Assembly (NCBI GenBank): GCA_963662865.1
Contig: OY759969.1
Location: 1,426,001 to 1,490,000, forward strand
Length of the DNA stretch: 64,000 nucleotides
Direction of reading: 5' to 3'
Source of the DNA: JAJDYQ01 sp963662865
GTDB taxonomy: Bacteria > Pseudomonadota > Gammaproteobacteria > JAJDYQ01
Within the stretch, counting starts at the first letter, position 1, and every line of letters starts with the position of its first letter. The notes below the pieces were generated by a model. It was not told the origin of the DNA. It was given only the letters and a program-made list of their open reading frames with translations, and did not search any database. This document shows, piece by piece, positions 1 through 9,877 of this stretch. The position numbers and the translations under genes were made by a program.

Positions 1-624
1 CACATCATTGCCGCAGTAGCCGCCTGCCCCGAGCTAATGGTTCATGGCGTGAATGGAAAGTCGGATCTAAAACCACTCCTTGAGAAAGCAACCACCGTGA
101 TCATAGGTCCTGGCCTGGGTCAGGATGAATGGGCGTTGTCGCTACTGGGTGCCGTACTGGAAAGGCATATGCCTACCGTAGTTGATGCGGATGCGTTAAA
201 CCTGCTGGCGCGGGAACCCTGTCGTTGCGAAAACCGAGTTTTGACGCCTCACCCGGCGGAAGCGGGCCGTTTGCTTGGCATATCGACAAAAGAGATAACG
301 GCAGATAGATACGAGGCAGTTAAATTACTCCAGAAAAAGTATGCCGGAATCGTTTTGCTGAAAGGGGCAGGAACGTTAATTGCTGAACCGGAAATCAGGG
401 TATGTGCCGGCGGCAATCCGGGCATGGCTACCGCCGGTATGGGTGACGTATTGTCGGGAGTTATCGCGGCACTGATAGCTCAGGGGCTCACAATGGCTCA
501 TGCCGTCGAACTGGGTGTCTGGGTCCACGCCAGCGCGGCCGATATGCAGGCGCGTGCAAGAGGCGAACGTGGTATGTTGGCTGGCGACTTACTGCCCTCT
601 ATACGTCAACTGGTCAATGTCTGA
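1..624 (+). CDS. nnr: Bifunctional NAD(P)H-hydrate repair enzyme, C-terminal dehydratase part (partial)
   Basis: The frame is open from base 1, so the N-terminal epimerase (YjeF_N) part lies outside the window. What remains is most of the ADP-dependent (S)-NAD(P)H-hydrate dehydratase (carbohydrate kinase) domain. It shows the VVDADALN segment with its conserved Asp, the LTPHPAEAGRL segment, and the nucleotide-binding GNPGMATAGMGDVLSG signature near the C-terminus. The family repairs hydrated NADH/NADPH in the cytoplasm. The stop codon lies inside the start of tsaE (8-base overlap), which matches the usual nnr-tsaE-amiB order in gammaproteobacteria and suggests coupled translation. Confidence 0.93.
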   Translation, partial: HIIAAVAACPELMVHGVNGKSDLKPLLEKATTVIIGPGLGQDEWALSLLGAVLERHMPTVVDADALNLLAREPCRCENRVLTPHPAEAGRLLGISTKEITADRYEAVKLLQKKYAGIVLLKGAGTLIAEPEIRVCAGGNPGMATAGMGDVLSGVIAALIAQGLTMAHAVELGVWVHASAADMQARARGERGMLAGDLLPSIRQLVNV

Positions 625-1078
625 AGAATTTATCCGGTATTTACCGGACGAACAGTCAACGGTAACATTTGGAGGGCGGTTGTCCCCGCTTGATGGCCTG
701 ATCTTCCTGCACGGAGAATTGGGGTCAGGAAAAACAACATTGGTCAGAGGGTTCCTGCGCGCCCTGGGATATCAGGGGGTCGTTCGAAGCCCGACATATA
801 CGCTGGTTGAACCTTATGAACTTTCCAGTCGCCGGATATTTCATCTGGACATTTACCGCCTGAGCGATCCGATTGAACTCGACTATCTCGGTATCAGAGA
901 CGAACAATCGGGAGACAGCACGCTACTGGTGGAGTGGCCTGACCGTGCCTGCAACGCGCTTGGCACCCCCAGCGCAGAGATATTCATGGAGTACGACGGC
1001 GCGGCACGCAAAGCGACTGTCAGGGGCCTGTCCGAACCGGCAATCTTGATAGTTAAAGCATTTTCTGTACAAAAATAG
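617..1078 (+). CDS. tsaE: tRNA threonylcarbamoyladenosine biosynthesis ATPase TsaE
   Basis: A 153-residue protein, the usual length. It has a P-loop HGELGSGKTT near residue 32, then SPTYTLVEPY, the HLDIYRL segment and LLVEWPDR. TsaE is the ATPase that works with TsaD and TsaB to make t6A37 on ANN-decoding tRNAs. The frame runs open further upstream, but that part overlaps nnr in another frame. The ATG at 617 gives the normal N-terminus and overlaps the nnr stop by 8 bases, so I chose it. Confidence 0.95.
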   Translation: MSEEFIRYLPDEQSTVTFGGRLSPLDGLIFLHGELGSGKTTLVRGFLRALGYQGVVRSPTYTLVEPYELSSRRIFHLDIYRLSDPIELDYLGIRDEQSGDSTLLVEWPDRACNALGTPSAEIFMEYDGAARKATVRGLSEPAILIVKAFSVQK

Positions 1079-1237
1079 TCAGTATTATTAAGTGGTTATC
1101 TAATAAATCATATGACCTGTATAACAATATCTTGTATCTATACGTTTTATAAGATTATTTTTATTGAAAAAACCCGTTGAAAGCCTTGCATCTCCCGCAA
1201 AGTATTGTATATAGACAGATAGCAGGGCAAATTAATA

Positions 1238-2542
1238 ATGAAGAAACTACTTAATTTTCTGTTTTTTATGTCGCTGATTCATGCCCCCCTTCAGGCATTC
1301 GCTGAAAAGGCGGAGGTCAATGGCGTACGTTTGTGGGTCGCCCCCGACAATACCAGAGTCGTCTTCGATCTAACCCAGCCCGTTGATTACCACCTCTTTA
1401 CCCTGCAGGACCCAAACCGGATCGTTATCGACCTCAAGAATGCCAACTGGGATGACAAGGCCGGTCGCCAACTCAGCACCAAAGGTTATGTCCAAGGGTT
1501 ACGCAGCGCAAACAAGGGACAAGGCTTGCGCCTTGTTCTGGATGCTGATCGCGGGGTAAAACCGAAAAGCTTTCTGCTCAAACCCAATGATCACTATGGG
1601 CATCGGCTGGTCGTTGATTTATACGAAGAATCGCCGGGGCCTGCAAAAGCAGTCAAAACCATAAAACTTAACAATCATGGGTACCGGGACGTTGTTGTGG
1701 CCATTGATGCCGGTCATGGTGGCGAGGACCCGGGCGCAATCGGACGCAAAGGAACTCGGGAAAAATATATTACCCTGCAGGTCGCACGTAAATTAGCGGC
1801 GGAAATCAATAAGCAACCCGGAATGAAGGCCGTAATGGTACGTGATGGAGATTATTATCTGAAATTACGGCAACGGATCAAAAAAGCACGTGAACACCGT
1901 GCGGACCTGTTTATTTCATTACATGCGGATGCCTTTCACAGCCCAAACGTAAAGGGTTCTTCCGTTTACATCCTGTCCGAGCGCGGCGCATCTTCCGAAG
2001 CCGCCAAATGGCTGGCAAAGAAAGAAAACCTGTCGGATGAGCTAATGGGTGGCGTTACCCTGGATGATAAGGACGATGTGCTGGCGTCCGTGCTGCTTGA
2101 TCTTTCACAGGCGGCAACTATTGAGGCCAGTGCGGGTATTGCACAGAGTACGCTTAAGGAACTGAAAACGGTGGGTAAGGTTCACAAGCGACACGTTGAA
2201 CGGGCGGGCTTTGCGGTTCTCAAGTCACCTGACATTCCCTCCATTCTCGTGGAACTGGCATTTATATCCAATCCGACGGAAGAGAAAAAGCTCGGTAGTC
2301 GGGACCACCAGCGTAAGATCGCCAGGGCAATTACACGCGGATTAAAACGATACTTTGAACGTCGGCCGCCGGGTGGTTCCCTGTTTGCCGGAAAGACACA
2401 CATAATCAAGCGTGGCGATACACTCTCGGTGCTGGCGCAGAAGTACCGGACAACTTCGCAACGGTTAATGGCGGTGAATGACCTTAAATCAGATAACCTG
2501 AAGGTAGGTCAGGTTATCCGTATCCCATATAAAGGCGGTTAG
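1238..2542 (+). CDS. amiB: N-acetylmuramoyl-L-alanine amidase, AmiB/AmiC type with LysM
   Basis: 434 residues with a signal peptide ending near AFAEKA at about residue 23. An AMIN domain follows (about 30-130), then a linker, then an Amidase_3 zinc domain (about 150-370). The zinc motifs are visible: AIDAGHGGEDPGA (His, then Glu in GTREKYITL), SLHADAF (His) and a late catalytic Glu in ILVELAFISN. A LysM domain closes the protein (IIKRGDTLSVLAQKY). It cleaves the stem peptide from MurNAc during septum splitting, in the periplasm. An AGGG stretch sits about 12 bases before the ATG. It is separated from tsaE by a 159-base AT-rich gap, so it may have its own promoter. mutL, often next in this cluster, is absent here. 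Confidence 0.94.
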   Translation: MKKLLNFLFFMSLIHAPLQAFAEKAEVNGVRLWVAPDNTRVVFDLTQPVDYHLFTLQDPNRIVIDLKNANWDDKAGRQLSTKGYVQGLRSANKGQGLRLVLDADRGVKPKSFLLKPNDHYGHRLVVDLYEESPGPAKAVKTIKLNNHGYRDVVVAIDAGHGGEDPGAIGRKGTREKYITLQVARKLAAEINKQPGMKAVMVRDGDYYLKLRQRIKKAREHRADLFISLHADAFHSPNVKGSSVYILSERGASSEAAKWLAKKENLSDELMGGVTLDDKDDVLASVLLDLSQAATIEASAGIAQSTLKELKTVGKVHKRHVERAGFAVLKSPDIPSILVELAFISNPTEEKKLGSRDHQRKIARAITRGLKRYFERRPPGGSLFAGKTHIIKRGDTLSVLAQKYRTTSQRLMAVNDLKSDNLKVGQVIRIPYKGG

Positions 2543-2684
2543 GGGTTCAATATGCTTTCTTCAGCAAGGGGCGGAGAAGAAGAACCTGGCCAGAAAAAAA
2601 TGGAGTTGGGCATTGCAGAATCAAAATCGAAGTACAAAGCGAGAGATAGCAGCTAACAAGGCACTGCATCGAATATCAATTCCG

Positions 2685-3515
2685 CTACGCTTCATTGTCG
2701 CCAGTAAGCTTGGTTAATCTGCCTGCCAGTATCTCCATCAGCAATGGATGCTCGCTGGCCAATGGCGATATTTCAACCTGAAAACCAGAATTATCATCCA
2801 TGGCTTTCTGACAGATGTCTGCCACATCACCGCCCGGCCCGGCATGGCGACCCGGCAGCAAAAACTGCATTATTACGATGGCGCTCGCGGCTCTCGAATC
2901 CGCCATTTCCTGCAATCGGTCACTCAGCAATGGTCCGTTGAAATCGTATTTCTTACCCGGGCGACGCTCCATAACCGCTTCAGATAACAGCACGTCATCA
3001 TCCAGCCTTGCCCTGAGCTGTTCTGCCAGATGGTTTCTGACCCTGGTAACGCGCTCCTCCGGTGAACCATGATCAACCAGCACCAGATTTTGTAACGGCA
3101 AGCCCTGCGCCTCAGCGGTCCACACGGCATGCTCATGGAGGATTTGTATCAGGCACGGATCGCCATCAGGCAAAGGATAAAGCACATCGCTCATTGAGAT
3201 TTCAAAGCCGCCATATTCTAGTTGCAATTTTCCAGCCACCTCAGGTACAAAAGATGTAAGCGCCCGGCTGCACGCAAAAAACAGCGGCAATATTTTGAAA
3301 TCACGCACACCCGCTTCGAGTTGCCTTTTCAGAAAGTCCGGGAACACATCGGCAGGTATGCCCTGCAGTTCAGCCGGGTCAATCCGGTCTGCATGCTGTA
3401 GGGAAACCGGATAAACTGCTCCACCAACACGGGTTGTCAACTGTTCGGCAAGCGCCCTGAGCCGCAATGTCGCCGCAGCCCTTTTTGAGCCGTTATCAAT
3501 CAGTAATATCGCCAA
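2685..3515 (-). CDS. Tandem CbiX/SirB-like chelatase-domain protein
   Basis: 276 residues made of two CbiX (class II sirohydrochlorin chelatase) halves. The first half starts ILLIDNGSKRAAATL and the second starts VLVDHGSPEERV. A late LPGRHAGPGG segment corresponds to the second metal-binding His region. Family members insert cobalt or iron into sirohydrochlorin. In the first half the expected active-site His of the HGS motif is Asn (DNGS), while the second half keeps it. No other siroheme or cobalamin gene is nearby, so the substrate is unknown. It is convergent with amiB and divergent from the RND operon. Confidence 0.8.
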   Translation of the reverse strand: MAILLIDNGSKRAAATLRLRALAEQLTTRVGGAVYPVSLQHADRIDPAELQGIPADVFPDFLKRQLEAGVRDFKILPLFFACSRALTSFVPEVAGKLQLEYGGFEISMSDVLYPLPDGDPCLIQILHEHAVWTAEAQGLPLQNLVLVDHGSPEERVTRVRNHLAEQLRARLDDDVLLSEAVMERRPGKKYDFNGPLLSDRLQEMADSRAASAIVIMQFLLPGRHAGPGGDVADICQKAMDDNSGFQVEISPLASEHPLLMEILAGRLTKLTGDNEA

Positions 3516-3687
3516 GCCGATAACCTTTCATGAAATCAATTCCGACATACAATAACGGATATAGGACCCGTCACCCAAATATCCCGGGCAGATACTCTCA
3601 ATATCGGATGAAAAACAAAATCGGTAATGGCTTATACTGCCGACCCCGCTTGATGCAGACCACAAAGAAAGCCGTATTTATTCCCAT

Positions 3688-4794
3688 ATGCTCACCAGGA
3701 ATCGTTTACTTTATAACCGACCGGGATTTATGCCAGGCCTGCTGGTTTCCCTGCTTGTCGTATTCTCACCGGTTACGAATGCCAGACAGAAAGGCACGCC
3801 GCTTATTGTTGCCGACGCAGTAAAAACCGCGACCATCATCGAGGAAATACCGTTGTCTGGCACCGTCTCTTCCCCTCGACTTGCCAATATCTCCAGTGAG
3901 GTCAGCGGCCTGATCAAGCGGGTTCTTGTCGATGTCGGCAGCCAGGTCAATGGCGGAGATACCCTGGTAACCCTGAGCACTGACTTGAAAGAGCTTGATC
4001 TCAAGGCCGCCCGCGCAGCCACGGCGCAAGCCAGAGAAGAACTTACTGACGCAGAACGTCGGCTGGCCGACGCCAGACGACTGGCAGAAAAACAAACCAT
4101 TTCTGACAATGAACGGCAATCACTGGAAACCGAAGTCAAAATCGCCAGGGCATCCGTGCAGCGATACAGCGCCGAACAGGCCCTGCAGGAAGCACGCCTG
4201 CGGCGTCACAGCATCAAGGCTCCATTTACGGGCCTGATCAGCAAGAAATATGTCGCCAGCGGTGAATGGGTACAACCTGGCACCCATATCGTACAACTGG
4301 TCGCTATCGATAATTTGCGAATTGACTTCCAGATGCCGCAACACATTTATCCGCGCATTAATGAATCATCGGAAATCTACATTCATTTCGATGCCTTTCC
4401 CGACCGGGAATTGAAAGCCGACATCGAAACGATTGTCCCCTTCAGCGATGACAGTGCGCGAACAATGTTGATTCGCGTTACATTAAAAGACAGCGACGTG
4501 AAAATAGTCCCGGGCATGTCAGCCAGCGCCGCTCTGCGCATTACCAAAAATACAAGCGGCACCGTTGTACCACGCGACGCAATACTGAGGTACCCGGACG
4601 GCCGCATAACGGCCTGGGTCATCGACAGGAAAGAAGATAAAACCATCGTTACCGAGCGCCATATCAAAACCGGCCTGACCTTCAATGGCCAGATCGAAAT
4701 CCTTGATGGCCTGCAACCCGGAGAACAGGTCGTGATTGAAGGGAACGAGTCGCTGAAAAACAATCAGTCAGTACGCATTTCCACAAACCGATAG
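3688..4794 (+). CDS. RND efflux periplasmic adaptor (membrane fusion protein)
   Basis: 368 residues with an N-terminal hydrophobic segment (LLVSLLVVFSPV). It shows the adaptor order: beta-barrel and lipoyl half (SGLIKRVLVDVGSQVNGGDTL), alpha-helical hairpin rich in Ala, Arg and Glu (about 105-160), second lipoyl half (IKAPFTGLISKKYV...GEWVQPG), beta-barrel, and a membrane-proximal domain ending EQVVIEGNESLKNNQSV. It would bridge the inner-membrane RND pump and an outer-membrane channel; no TolC-like gene is present. The start is uncertain: ATG at 3688, or ATG at 3730, which gives a more compact signal sequence. The RND gene follows after 13 bases. Confidence 0.9.
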   Translation: MLTRNRLLYNRPGFMPGLLVSLLVVFSPVTNARQKGTPLIVADAVKTATIIEEIPLSGTVSSPRLANISSEVSGLIKRVLVDVGSQVNGGDTLVTLSTDLKELDLKAARAATAQAREELTDAERRLADARRLAEKQTISDNERQSLETEVKIARASVQRYSAEQALQEARLRRHSIKAPFTGLISKKYVASGEWVQPGTHIVQLVAIDNLRIDFQMPQHIYPRINESSEIYIHFDAFPDRELKADIETIVPFSDDSARTMLIRVTLKDSDVKIVPGMSASAALRITKNTSGTVVPRDAILRYPDGRITAWVIDRKEDKTIVTERHIKTGLTFNGQIEILDGLQPGEQVVIEGNESLKNNQSVRISTNR

Positions 4795-4807
4795 CCACTA
4801 TTCGACG

Positions 4808-7800
4808 ATGCTGGAAACGATTATCAAGCGAGGCATCCTGACAACCGTAGCGACGTCAATACTGTGCGTCCTTGGCATAGTCGCCGCAACAAAAATACCG
4901 GTGCAGATGATCCCTGATCTTGAGGTAAGAACCATATCAATACGAACTAACTGGCCCGGGGCGACACCCCAGGATATTGAAAAAGAAATCATCATTGAAC
5001 AAGAGGAACACCTCCGCAATGTTCCCTCCCTGTCAAGAATGATCTCCACTACGTCTTTTGGTTCCGCCCGAATACAACTTGAATTCCCATTTGGCATCGA
5101 TATCAACGATGTGCTGATTGATGTCGGTAATGCGCTGAACCGCGTACCTTCGTATCCTGACAACGTAAGGGAGCCCAGGATATTCACCACGTCATTCTCA
5201 GACAATGCCTTTATGTTCCTCAGGGTCATGCCCCTGCCGGGCAATCCCCGCAATATTAATATGGTACCTCTGCAAGAATATGTTAAAGACAATGTGGCAT
5301 CCAGACTCGAAACCATATCCGGCGTATCCGAAGTTCGGGTTTATGGTGGCGCCGAGCGCCAGATCCAGATCCAGATAAACCCGCAACGTCTCGCAGAGCG
5401 GCAACTTACCGTTGCCCGTGTTCGTGCCGCGATACGCGCCCGTAACCGGGATATTTCCGGTGGGGAAATCGAGTCCGGAAAACGCCGCTATCTGCTGCGG
5501 ACAATTGGACGCTTTCGGGATATTGAAGGCCTGAAACAGCTCATTCTGCAAAGAGAAGGAGATTCCGTCACCCGGCTTGGCGAAGTGGCCGATATCCGAA
5601 TAGGCCACTTCACACAAAACCGACTGTCCTACACCGACGGTCAGGCCGTCATCGGCATGTCCGTCAGGCGTGAAGCCGGATCCAATGTTATAGACATCAA
5701 AGAAAACATGTTGTCCCGAATGGGAGACATCAACAAGAACCTGTTAAACCCTGCGGGCATGGTCATGCGGCTTGTCGCCGATGATGTCGGCTATGTGCAA
5801 GCCTCAATCTTTAATGTCTGGAAAAATCTGGCCATAGGCGCGGTACTGGCCAGCATCATCATGTTCCTGTTCTTACGTTCAGGCCGGGCAACCCTGGTTG
5901 GCGTCATGGGCATACCCATTTGCACGATTGCCGCCTTTCTGGGGCTGATGCTCGCCGGGCGAACCATCAATGTCATATCACTGGCCGGCATTGCCTTTGC
6001 CATCGGCATGACCCTGGATAACAGCATAGTCGTGCTGGAAAGTATCGAGCTGGCGAGGCGCAAAGGGGTCAGTCGCATACGCGCAGCGATTGACGGGGTT
6101 ATGAAAGTCTGGCCCGCCGTGCTGGCATCAACCCTGACCACTATCCTGGTATTTTTCCCGATCATATTTATTTCACAAAAGGCCGGCCAGCTATATTCTG
6201 ACATCGCTATCGCGATTGCGGCATCCATTACCGCCTCTATGCTGGTAGCCATTACCATACTTCCGGCAGCGACTACGCGCCTGGCACTTGGTACGGACAG
6301 TAGAAATTTTGTTTCAAAACCGAATTGGCGGGACAGGATTGTCGGCGCGGTCGAATGGATAATCAGCGGCAAAGCCAGGCAGATTGGCGTCATCTCAATC
6401 GTTATTGCAATCAGCAGTGCCACCATTCTCTTCCTGACCCCTCCCGCAGAATATCTGCCGGAAGGCGAAGAACCGAAGGCATTTGCAAATCTGAACTCGC
6501 CGCCGGGATATAACCTGAAGACCATGGCTGGAATTGGCCTGGAACTACAGAAATATTTCGCGCCCTACCTCAATGATGACCCCGAAATGTTTGAGCGGGG
6601 AGAAACCAAAGTGCCCGCCATGGCCTATTTCAACCTCAGTATTGACGCATCAAAAATCCGCATCATTACCCAACCCAAAGACCCCCGTTATATCAAGCCA
6701 CTGATGGACGCCATCAGAAAGCAGTACGGGCATTATCCGGCCATGCGCAGCTTTGTGTCACGAGGATCAATCATTACCAGTAACAGTGGCGGTACGCGCA
6801 GCATTAACCTGGACATCTCAGGCTCATCGCTGGAAAAAATATTCGATGTAACACAAGCCCTGGACAATCAGGCAAAAGAAATATTTGACAATCCCAGGGT
6901 TCGAGCGCGCCCCTCCACCCTCACCCTGACACAGCCCATGATTGAAATATACCCGCAATGGGGCCGGTTAGCAGAGACCGGAATGTCCGGAGGCGATCTT
7001 GGCTTTATGGTCTCGGCAATGACAGACGGGGCATTCGTTGACGAATTTTTTCTGGACGACGAGAAAGTGGACATATACCTATACAACGATAATCAAAATC
7101 GTGCCGAGGTCGATCATCTCCGACAGCTATCCGTATATACCCCAACAGGCTCTGTAATACCATTGTCCTCAATCGCAGAAATTGAGGAAAAGGTTGACAC
7201 AAACAGTATTCGCAGAGTTGACGGCAGACGAACCGTAACGCTTAATATCATCCCCCCGGACGATATTGCACTGGAAACGGGAGTAAAAATTGTCAGGGAA
7301 CAGATTGTAAACCACCTTAAAGATGGCGGCGCCATACCCCAGGACATTGATATTAAAATTTCCGGCGCCGGTAATGAGCTTGACGAAACACGTAAGGCAC
7401 TGTCTGCTAATTACATTGTCGCGCTGATCATTATCTATCTTCTGCTGGTTGCCATATTTACCCATTGGATTTATCCATTGCTGATCATGACCACGATCCC
7501 GCTTGGAGTAGCCGGTGGCATCGTCGGTCTGTGGCTGTTTAATTTGATTGGCAGCAACGTCAATATCAGTCAGGCCTTCGATATGATTACCATGCTGGGA
7601 TTTTTAATTCTCATGGGCACGGTCGTAAACAATCCTATCCTTATCGTTCATCAATCCATGATAAATATCCGCGAAGGACTGCCACCCAGGCTTGCAGTAC
7701 GCAATGCAGTTGAAACCCGGTTACGGCCCATCGCCATGTCAACACTGACAACCATATTTGGCCTGGCGCCACTGGTTTTTCTCTCCGGTGAAGGCACTGA

Positions 7801-7942
7801 GCTGTATCGAGGTGTAGGCATTGTTGTACTGACCGGATTATTAGGCACCGCAATCGTTAGTCTCACCTACCTTCCCGCCCTGACACTGCTTTTTTTGGAC
7901 AGAGCCAATACAAAAAACACGGAATCCGAAAAATTCGAATGA
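4808..7942 (+). CDS. RND-family efflux transporter, inner-membrane pump
   Basis: 1,044 residues, the normal size for a hydrophobe/amphiphile-type RND pump. A first TM segment is followed by the porter motif LPVQMIPDLE-like (KIPVQMIPDLEV), two large periplasmic loops and twelve expected TM segments. TM4 reads AIGMTLDNSIVVLESIE: it keeps one acidic residue of the AcrB Asp407/Asp408 pair and has Asn at the other. The AcrB Lys940 site in TM10 reads GTVVNNPILIV, with Asn. The pump forms an operon with the adaptor upstream. Substrate cannot be told. No local regulator is seen. Confidence 0.92.
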   Translation: MLETIIKRGILTTVATSILCVLGIVAATKIPVQMIPDLEVRTISIRTNWPGATPQDIEKEIIIEQEEHLRNVPSLSRMISTTSFGSARIQLEFPFGIDINDVLIDVGNALNRVPSYPDNVREPRIFTTSFSDNAFMFLRVMPLPGNPRNINMVPLQEYVKDNVASRLETISGVSEVRVYGGAERQIQIQINPQRLAERQLTVARVRAAIRARNRDISGGEIESGKRRYLLRTIGRFRDIEGLKQLILQREGDSVTRLGEVADIRIGHFTQNRLSYTDGQAVIGMSVRREAGSNVIDIKENMLSRMGDINKNLLNPAGMVMRLVADDVGYVQASIFNVWKNLAIGAVLASIIMFLFLRSGRATLVGVMGIPICTIAAFLGLMLAGRTINVISLAGIAFAIGMTLDNSIVVLESIELARRKGVSRIRAAIDGVMKVWPAVLASTLTTILVFFPIIFISQKAGQLYSDIAIAIAASITASMLVAITILPAATTRLALGTDSRNFVSKPNWRDRIVGAVEWIISGKARQIGVISIVIAISSATILFLTPPAEYLPEGEEPKAFANLNSPPGYNLKTMAGIGLELQKYFAPYLNDDPEMFERGETKVPAMAYFNLSIDASKIRIITQPKDPRYIKPLMDAIRKQYGHYPAMRSFVSRGSIITSNSGGTRSINLDISGSSLEKIFDVTQALDNQAKEIFDNPRVRARPSTLTLTQPMIEIYPQWGRLAETGMSGGDLGFMVSAMTDGAFVDEFFLDDEKVDIYLYNDNQNRAEVDHLRQLSVYTPTGSVIPLSSIAEIEEKVDTNSIRRVDGRRTVTLNIIPPDDIALETGVKIVREQIVNHLKDGGAIPQDIDIKISGAGNELDETRKALSANYIVALIIIYLLLVAIFTHWIYPLLIMTTIPLGVAGGIVGLWLFNLIGSNVNISQAFDMITMLGFLILMGTVVNNPILIVHQSMINIREGLPPRLAVRNAVETRLRPIAMSTLTTIFGLAPLVFLSGEGTELYRGVGIVVLTGLLGTAIVSLTYLPALTLLFLDRANTKNTESEKFE

Positions 7943-8003
7943 ACACCAATCAGCGTTATCATAGTTGGTTATCGTGTCGTGGCCGTCGCCTCGGTTGAAT
8001 CAG

Positions 8004-8630
8004 ATGAACAATCATACTGATCGACAAATCACAAACTACATTCTGATTGACTATGAGAATGTGCAGCCGAAAAGGCTGACCGTACTGCAAAGCTCTCCGA
8101 ATCAGATGTTCCGAATCATGTTGTTTGTCGGTTCCAGCCAGTCAAAGATTCCGACCGAACTGGCGTTGTCGATGCAGAGCTTCGGGGACAAAGCCAAATA
8201 TATCCGGGTCACCGACAGTGGAAAGAACGCCCTCGACTTCTACATTGCCTATTATCTCGGAACTCTGGTCGAGCGCGACCACGAGGCGTACTTTCACGTC
8301 ATTTCCAAGGACACCGGCTACGATCCGTTAATCAAATACCTGAAAAGCGAGAAAATTAATGTGGTGAGACGGAGAGATCTGTTCGACATTCCCTGGCTGT
8401 CGTCGATCATTAAAGAGTCGGTGAATGAAAAGATTGATGCAATCGTGAAGAACCTGTCTGGGCGCGTTTCCTCGCGCCCCCGCAAGGTAAAGACGCTGAA
8501 GAACGCCATCAACTCCATGTTCGGCAACAAGATCGATCAAGAAGAGATCGACACTCTCGTAAAGGGCCTGGAAAAACGGGGATATGTCGTCATCAATAAG
8601 GAGAAAAAGGTCACCTACCAGAAAACGTAG
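8004..8630 (+). CDS. PIN-like/NYN domain protein with C-terminal DNA/RNA-binding-type tail
   Basis: About 208 residues from the ATG at 8004, chosen over an upstream TTG because the domain begins directly with NYILIDYENVQP. The first conserved acidic cluster (DYEN), a middle KNALDFYIAYYLG acidic site and SKDTGYDPLIKYL are the carboxylate motifs of the PIN-like/NYN nuclease fold. The C-terminal 60 residues (about 150-208) form a short winged-helix-like segment with TLKNAINSMF and VKGLEKRGYVVI. Related proteins are thought to be RNA-directed nucleases, but the target is unknown. It stands alone between the RND operon and mnmH. Confidence 0.75.
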   Translation: MNNHTDRQITNYILIDYENVQPKRLTVLQSSPNQMFRIMLFVGSSQSKIPTELALSMQSFGDKAKYIRVTDSGKNALDFYIAYYLGTLVERDHEAYFHVISKDTGYDPLIKYLKSEKINVVRRRDLFDIPWLSSIIKESVNEKIDAIVKNLSGRVSSRPRKVKTLKNAINSMFGNKIDQEEIDTLVKGLEKRGYVVINKEKKVTYQKT

Positions 8631-8758
8631 AAGAACATGACGATCACATCATCCAGATTGAAACGGACAACTCCCAAGGGACAGTTCTCCGGCCAAAAGA
8701 GCACTCACCATTTATCGCTCAATGAGACATCCATTGCTTCCTGCTAAAATCCCACTCC

Positions 8759-9877
8759 ATGAAATTCGACGATCTCCCGCAACTGGATGATTATGCTTGG
8801 CTGCTCCTGAACGATACACCCATGCTGGATGTGCGTGCACCTGTGGAATTTCGGCAGGGGGCATTTCCTAACACCGAGAACATACCACTCATGGATGACG
8901 GGGACCGTCATGAAATCGGTATTAAATACAGCCAACAAGGTCAGGATGCGGCCATTGCACTTGGCTATGAGCGCGTGAGCGGTGCGGTAAAAGAAGTGCG
9001 CATAAACGACTGGGCCGATTTCATGTCCAGGCACTCCGATGGCGCACTGTACTGCTTTCGTGGTGGTATGCGTTCAAAAATCTCACAACAATGGATTTAT
9101 GAAAAAACGGGAATCGCCTATCCCCGAGTCAAGGGTGGTTATAAGGCATTGCGTCGATTTCTGATTGATCAACTCGAAGAAACGGTAAATCGGATACACC
9201 CTGTTATTCTCGGTGGTCGTACCGGTACGGGCAAAACAATCCTGCTGCAAAAAATCAAATATATGATTGACCTTGAGGGCATATACAACCATCGTGGTTC
9301 AGTATTTGGTGCTCATGCCACGCCTCAACCCAGCCAGATTGACGCCGAAAATCGTCTGTCTATTGACCTCCTGAAACTCCGCCATCAGGGCGTAAAAAGT
9401 ATCGTGTTTGAAGATGAATCAGCCAACATCGGTTCCCGCCGTATCCCGCAAAATCTCTACGTTCTAATGAAACAGTCGCCTATTGTGTTACTGGATGCCA
9501 CAGATGAGGAACGAGTCGATATAACCTTCGATGAATACATTACCAATGCACTCAGTGAGTACCGGCAACTGTATGGAAACGAAAAAGGCTCTGACCGCTG
9601 GGCCAATTATCTAGTGATATCAATTGACAGAATCCGAAGCCGTCTCGGCGACGTACGTCACAAGGAACTGCGACAACTGATGGCAACCGCCATTAAACAG
9701 CATCGTGAACATGATGACTTATCCGCTCACAGGCAATGGATTTACAGACTGCTGGTCGACTACTACGACCCCATGTACGACTACCAGCTCAGTAAAAAAC
9801 GGGATCGTATTGCATTTAAGGGTAACAGTGAGCAGGTCCTGTCATATCTCCGGGCATCATATCGCCAGGCCGAGTAA
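8759..9877 (+). CDS. mnmH: tRNA 2-selenouridine/geranyl-2-thiouridine synthase
   Basis: 372 residues, the standard length for MnmH (SelU/YbbB). An N-terminal rhodanese domain (about 15-130) carries the active Cys in LYCFRGGMRSK, followed by a P-loop domain with ILGGRTGTGKT at about residue 155. The family first geranylates and then selenates 2-thiouridine at the wobble base of tRNA-Lys, Glu and Gln, using selenophosphate. selD is not in this window, so whether selenation or only geranylation happens here cannot be decided from this sequence. Confidence 0.93.
   Translation: MKFDDLPQLDDYAWLLLNDTPMLDVRAPVEFRQGAFPNTENIPLMDDGDRHEIGIKYSQQGQDAAIALGYERVSGAVKEVRINDWADFMSRHSDGALYCFRGGMRSKISQQWIYEKTGIAYPRVKGGYKALRRFLIDQLEETVNRIHPVILGGRTGTGKTILLQKIKYMIDLEGIYNHRGSVFGAHATPQPSQIDAENRLSIDLLKLRHQGVKSIVFEDESANIGSRRIPQNLYVLMKQSPIVLLDATDEERVDITFDEYITNALSEYRQLYGNEKGSDRWANYLVISIDRIRSRLGDVRHKELRQLMATAIKQHREHDDLSAHRQWIYRLLVDYYDPMYDYQLSKKRDRIAFKGNSEQVLSYLRASYRQAE

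Noticed and set aside
500..616. N-terminal extension of TsaE
   Set aside because: It lies inside nnr in another frame. The ATG at 617 gives the family N-terminus.
3530..3823. 97-codon frame before the RND adaptor gene
   Set aside because: It overlaps the adaptor gene in another frame and has no recognisable features.
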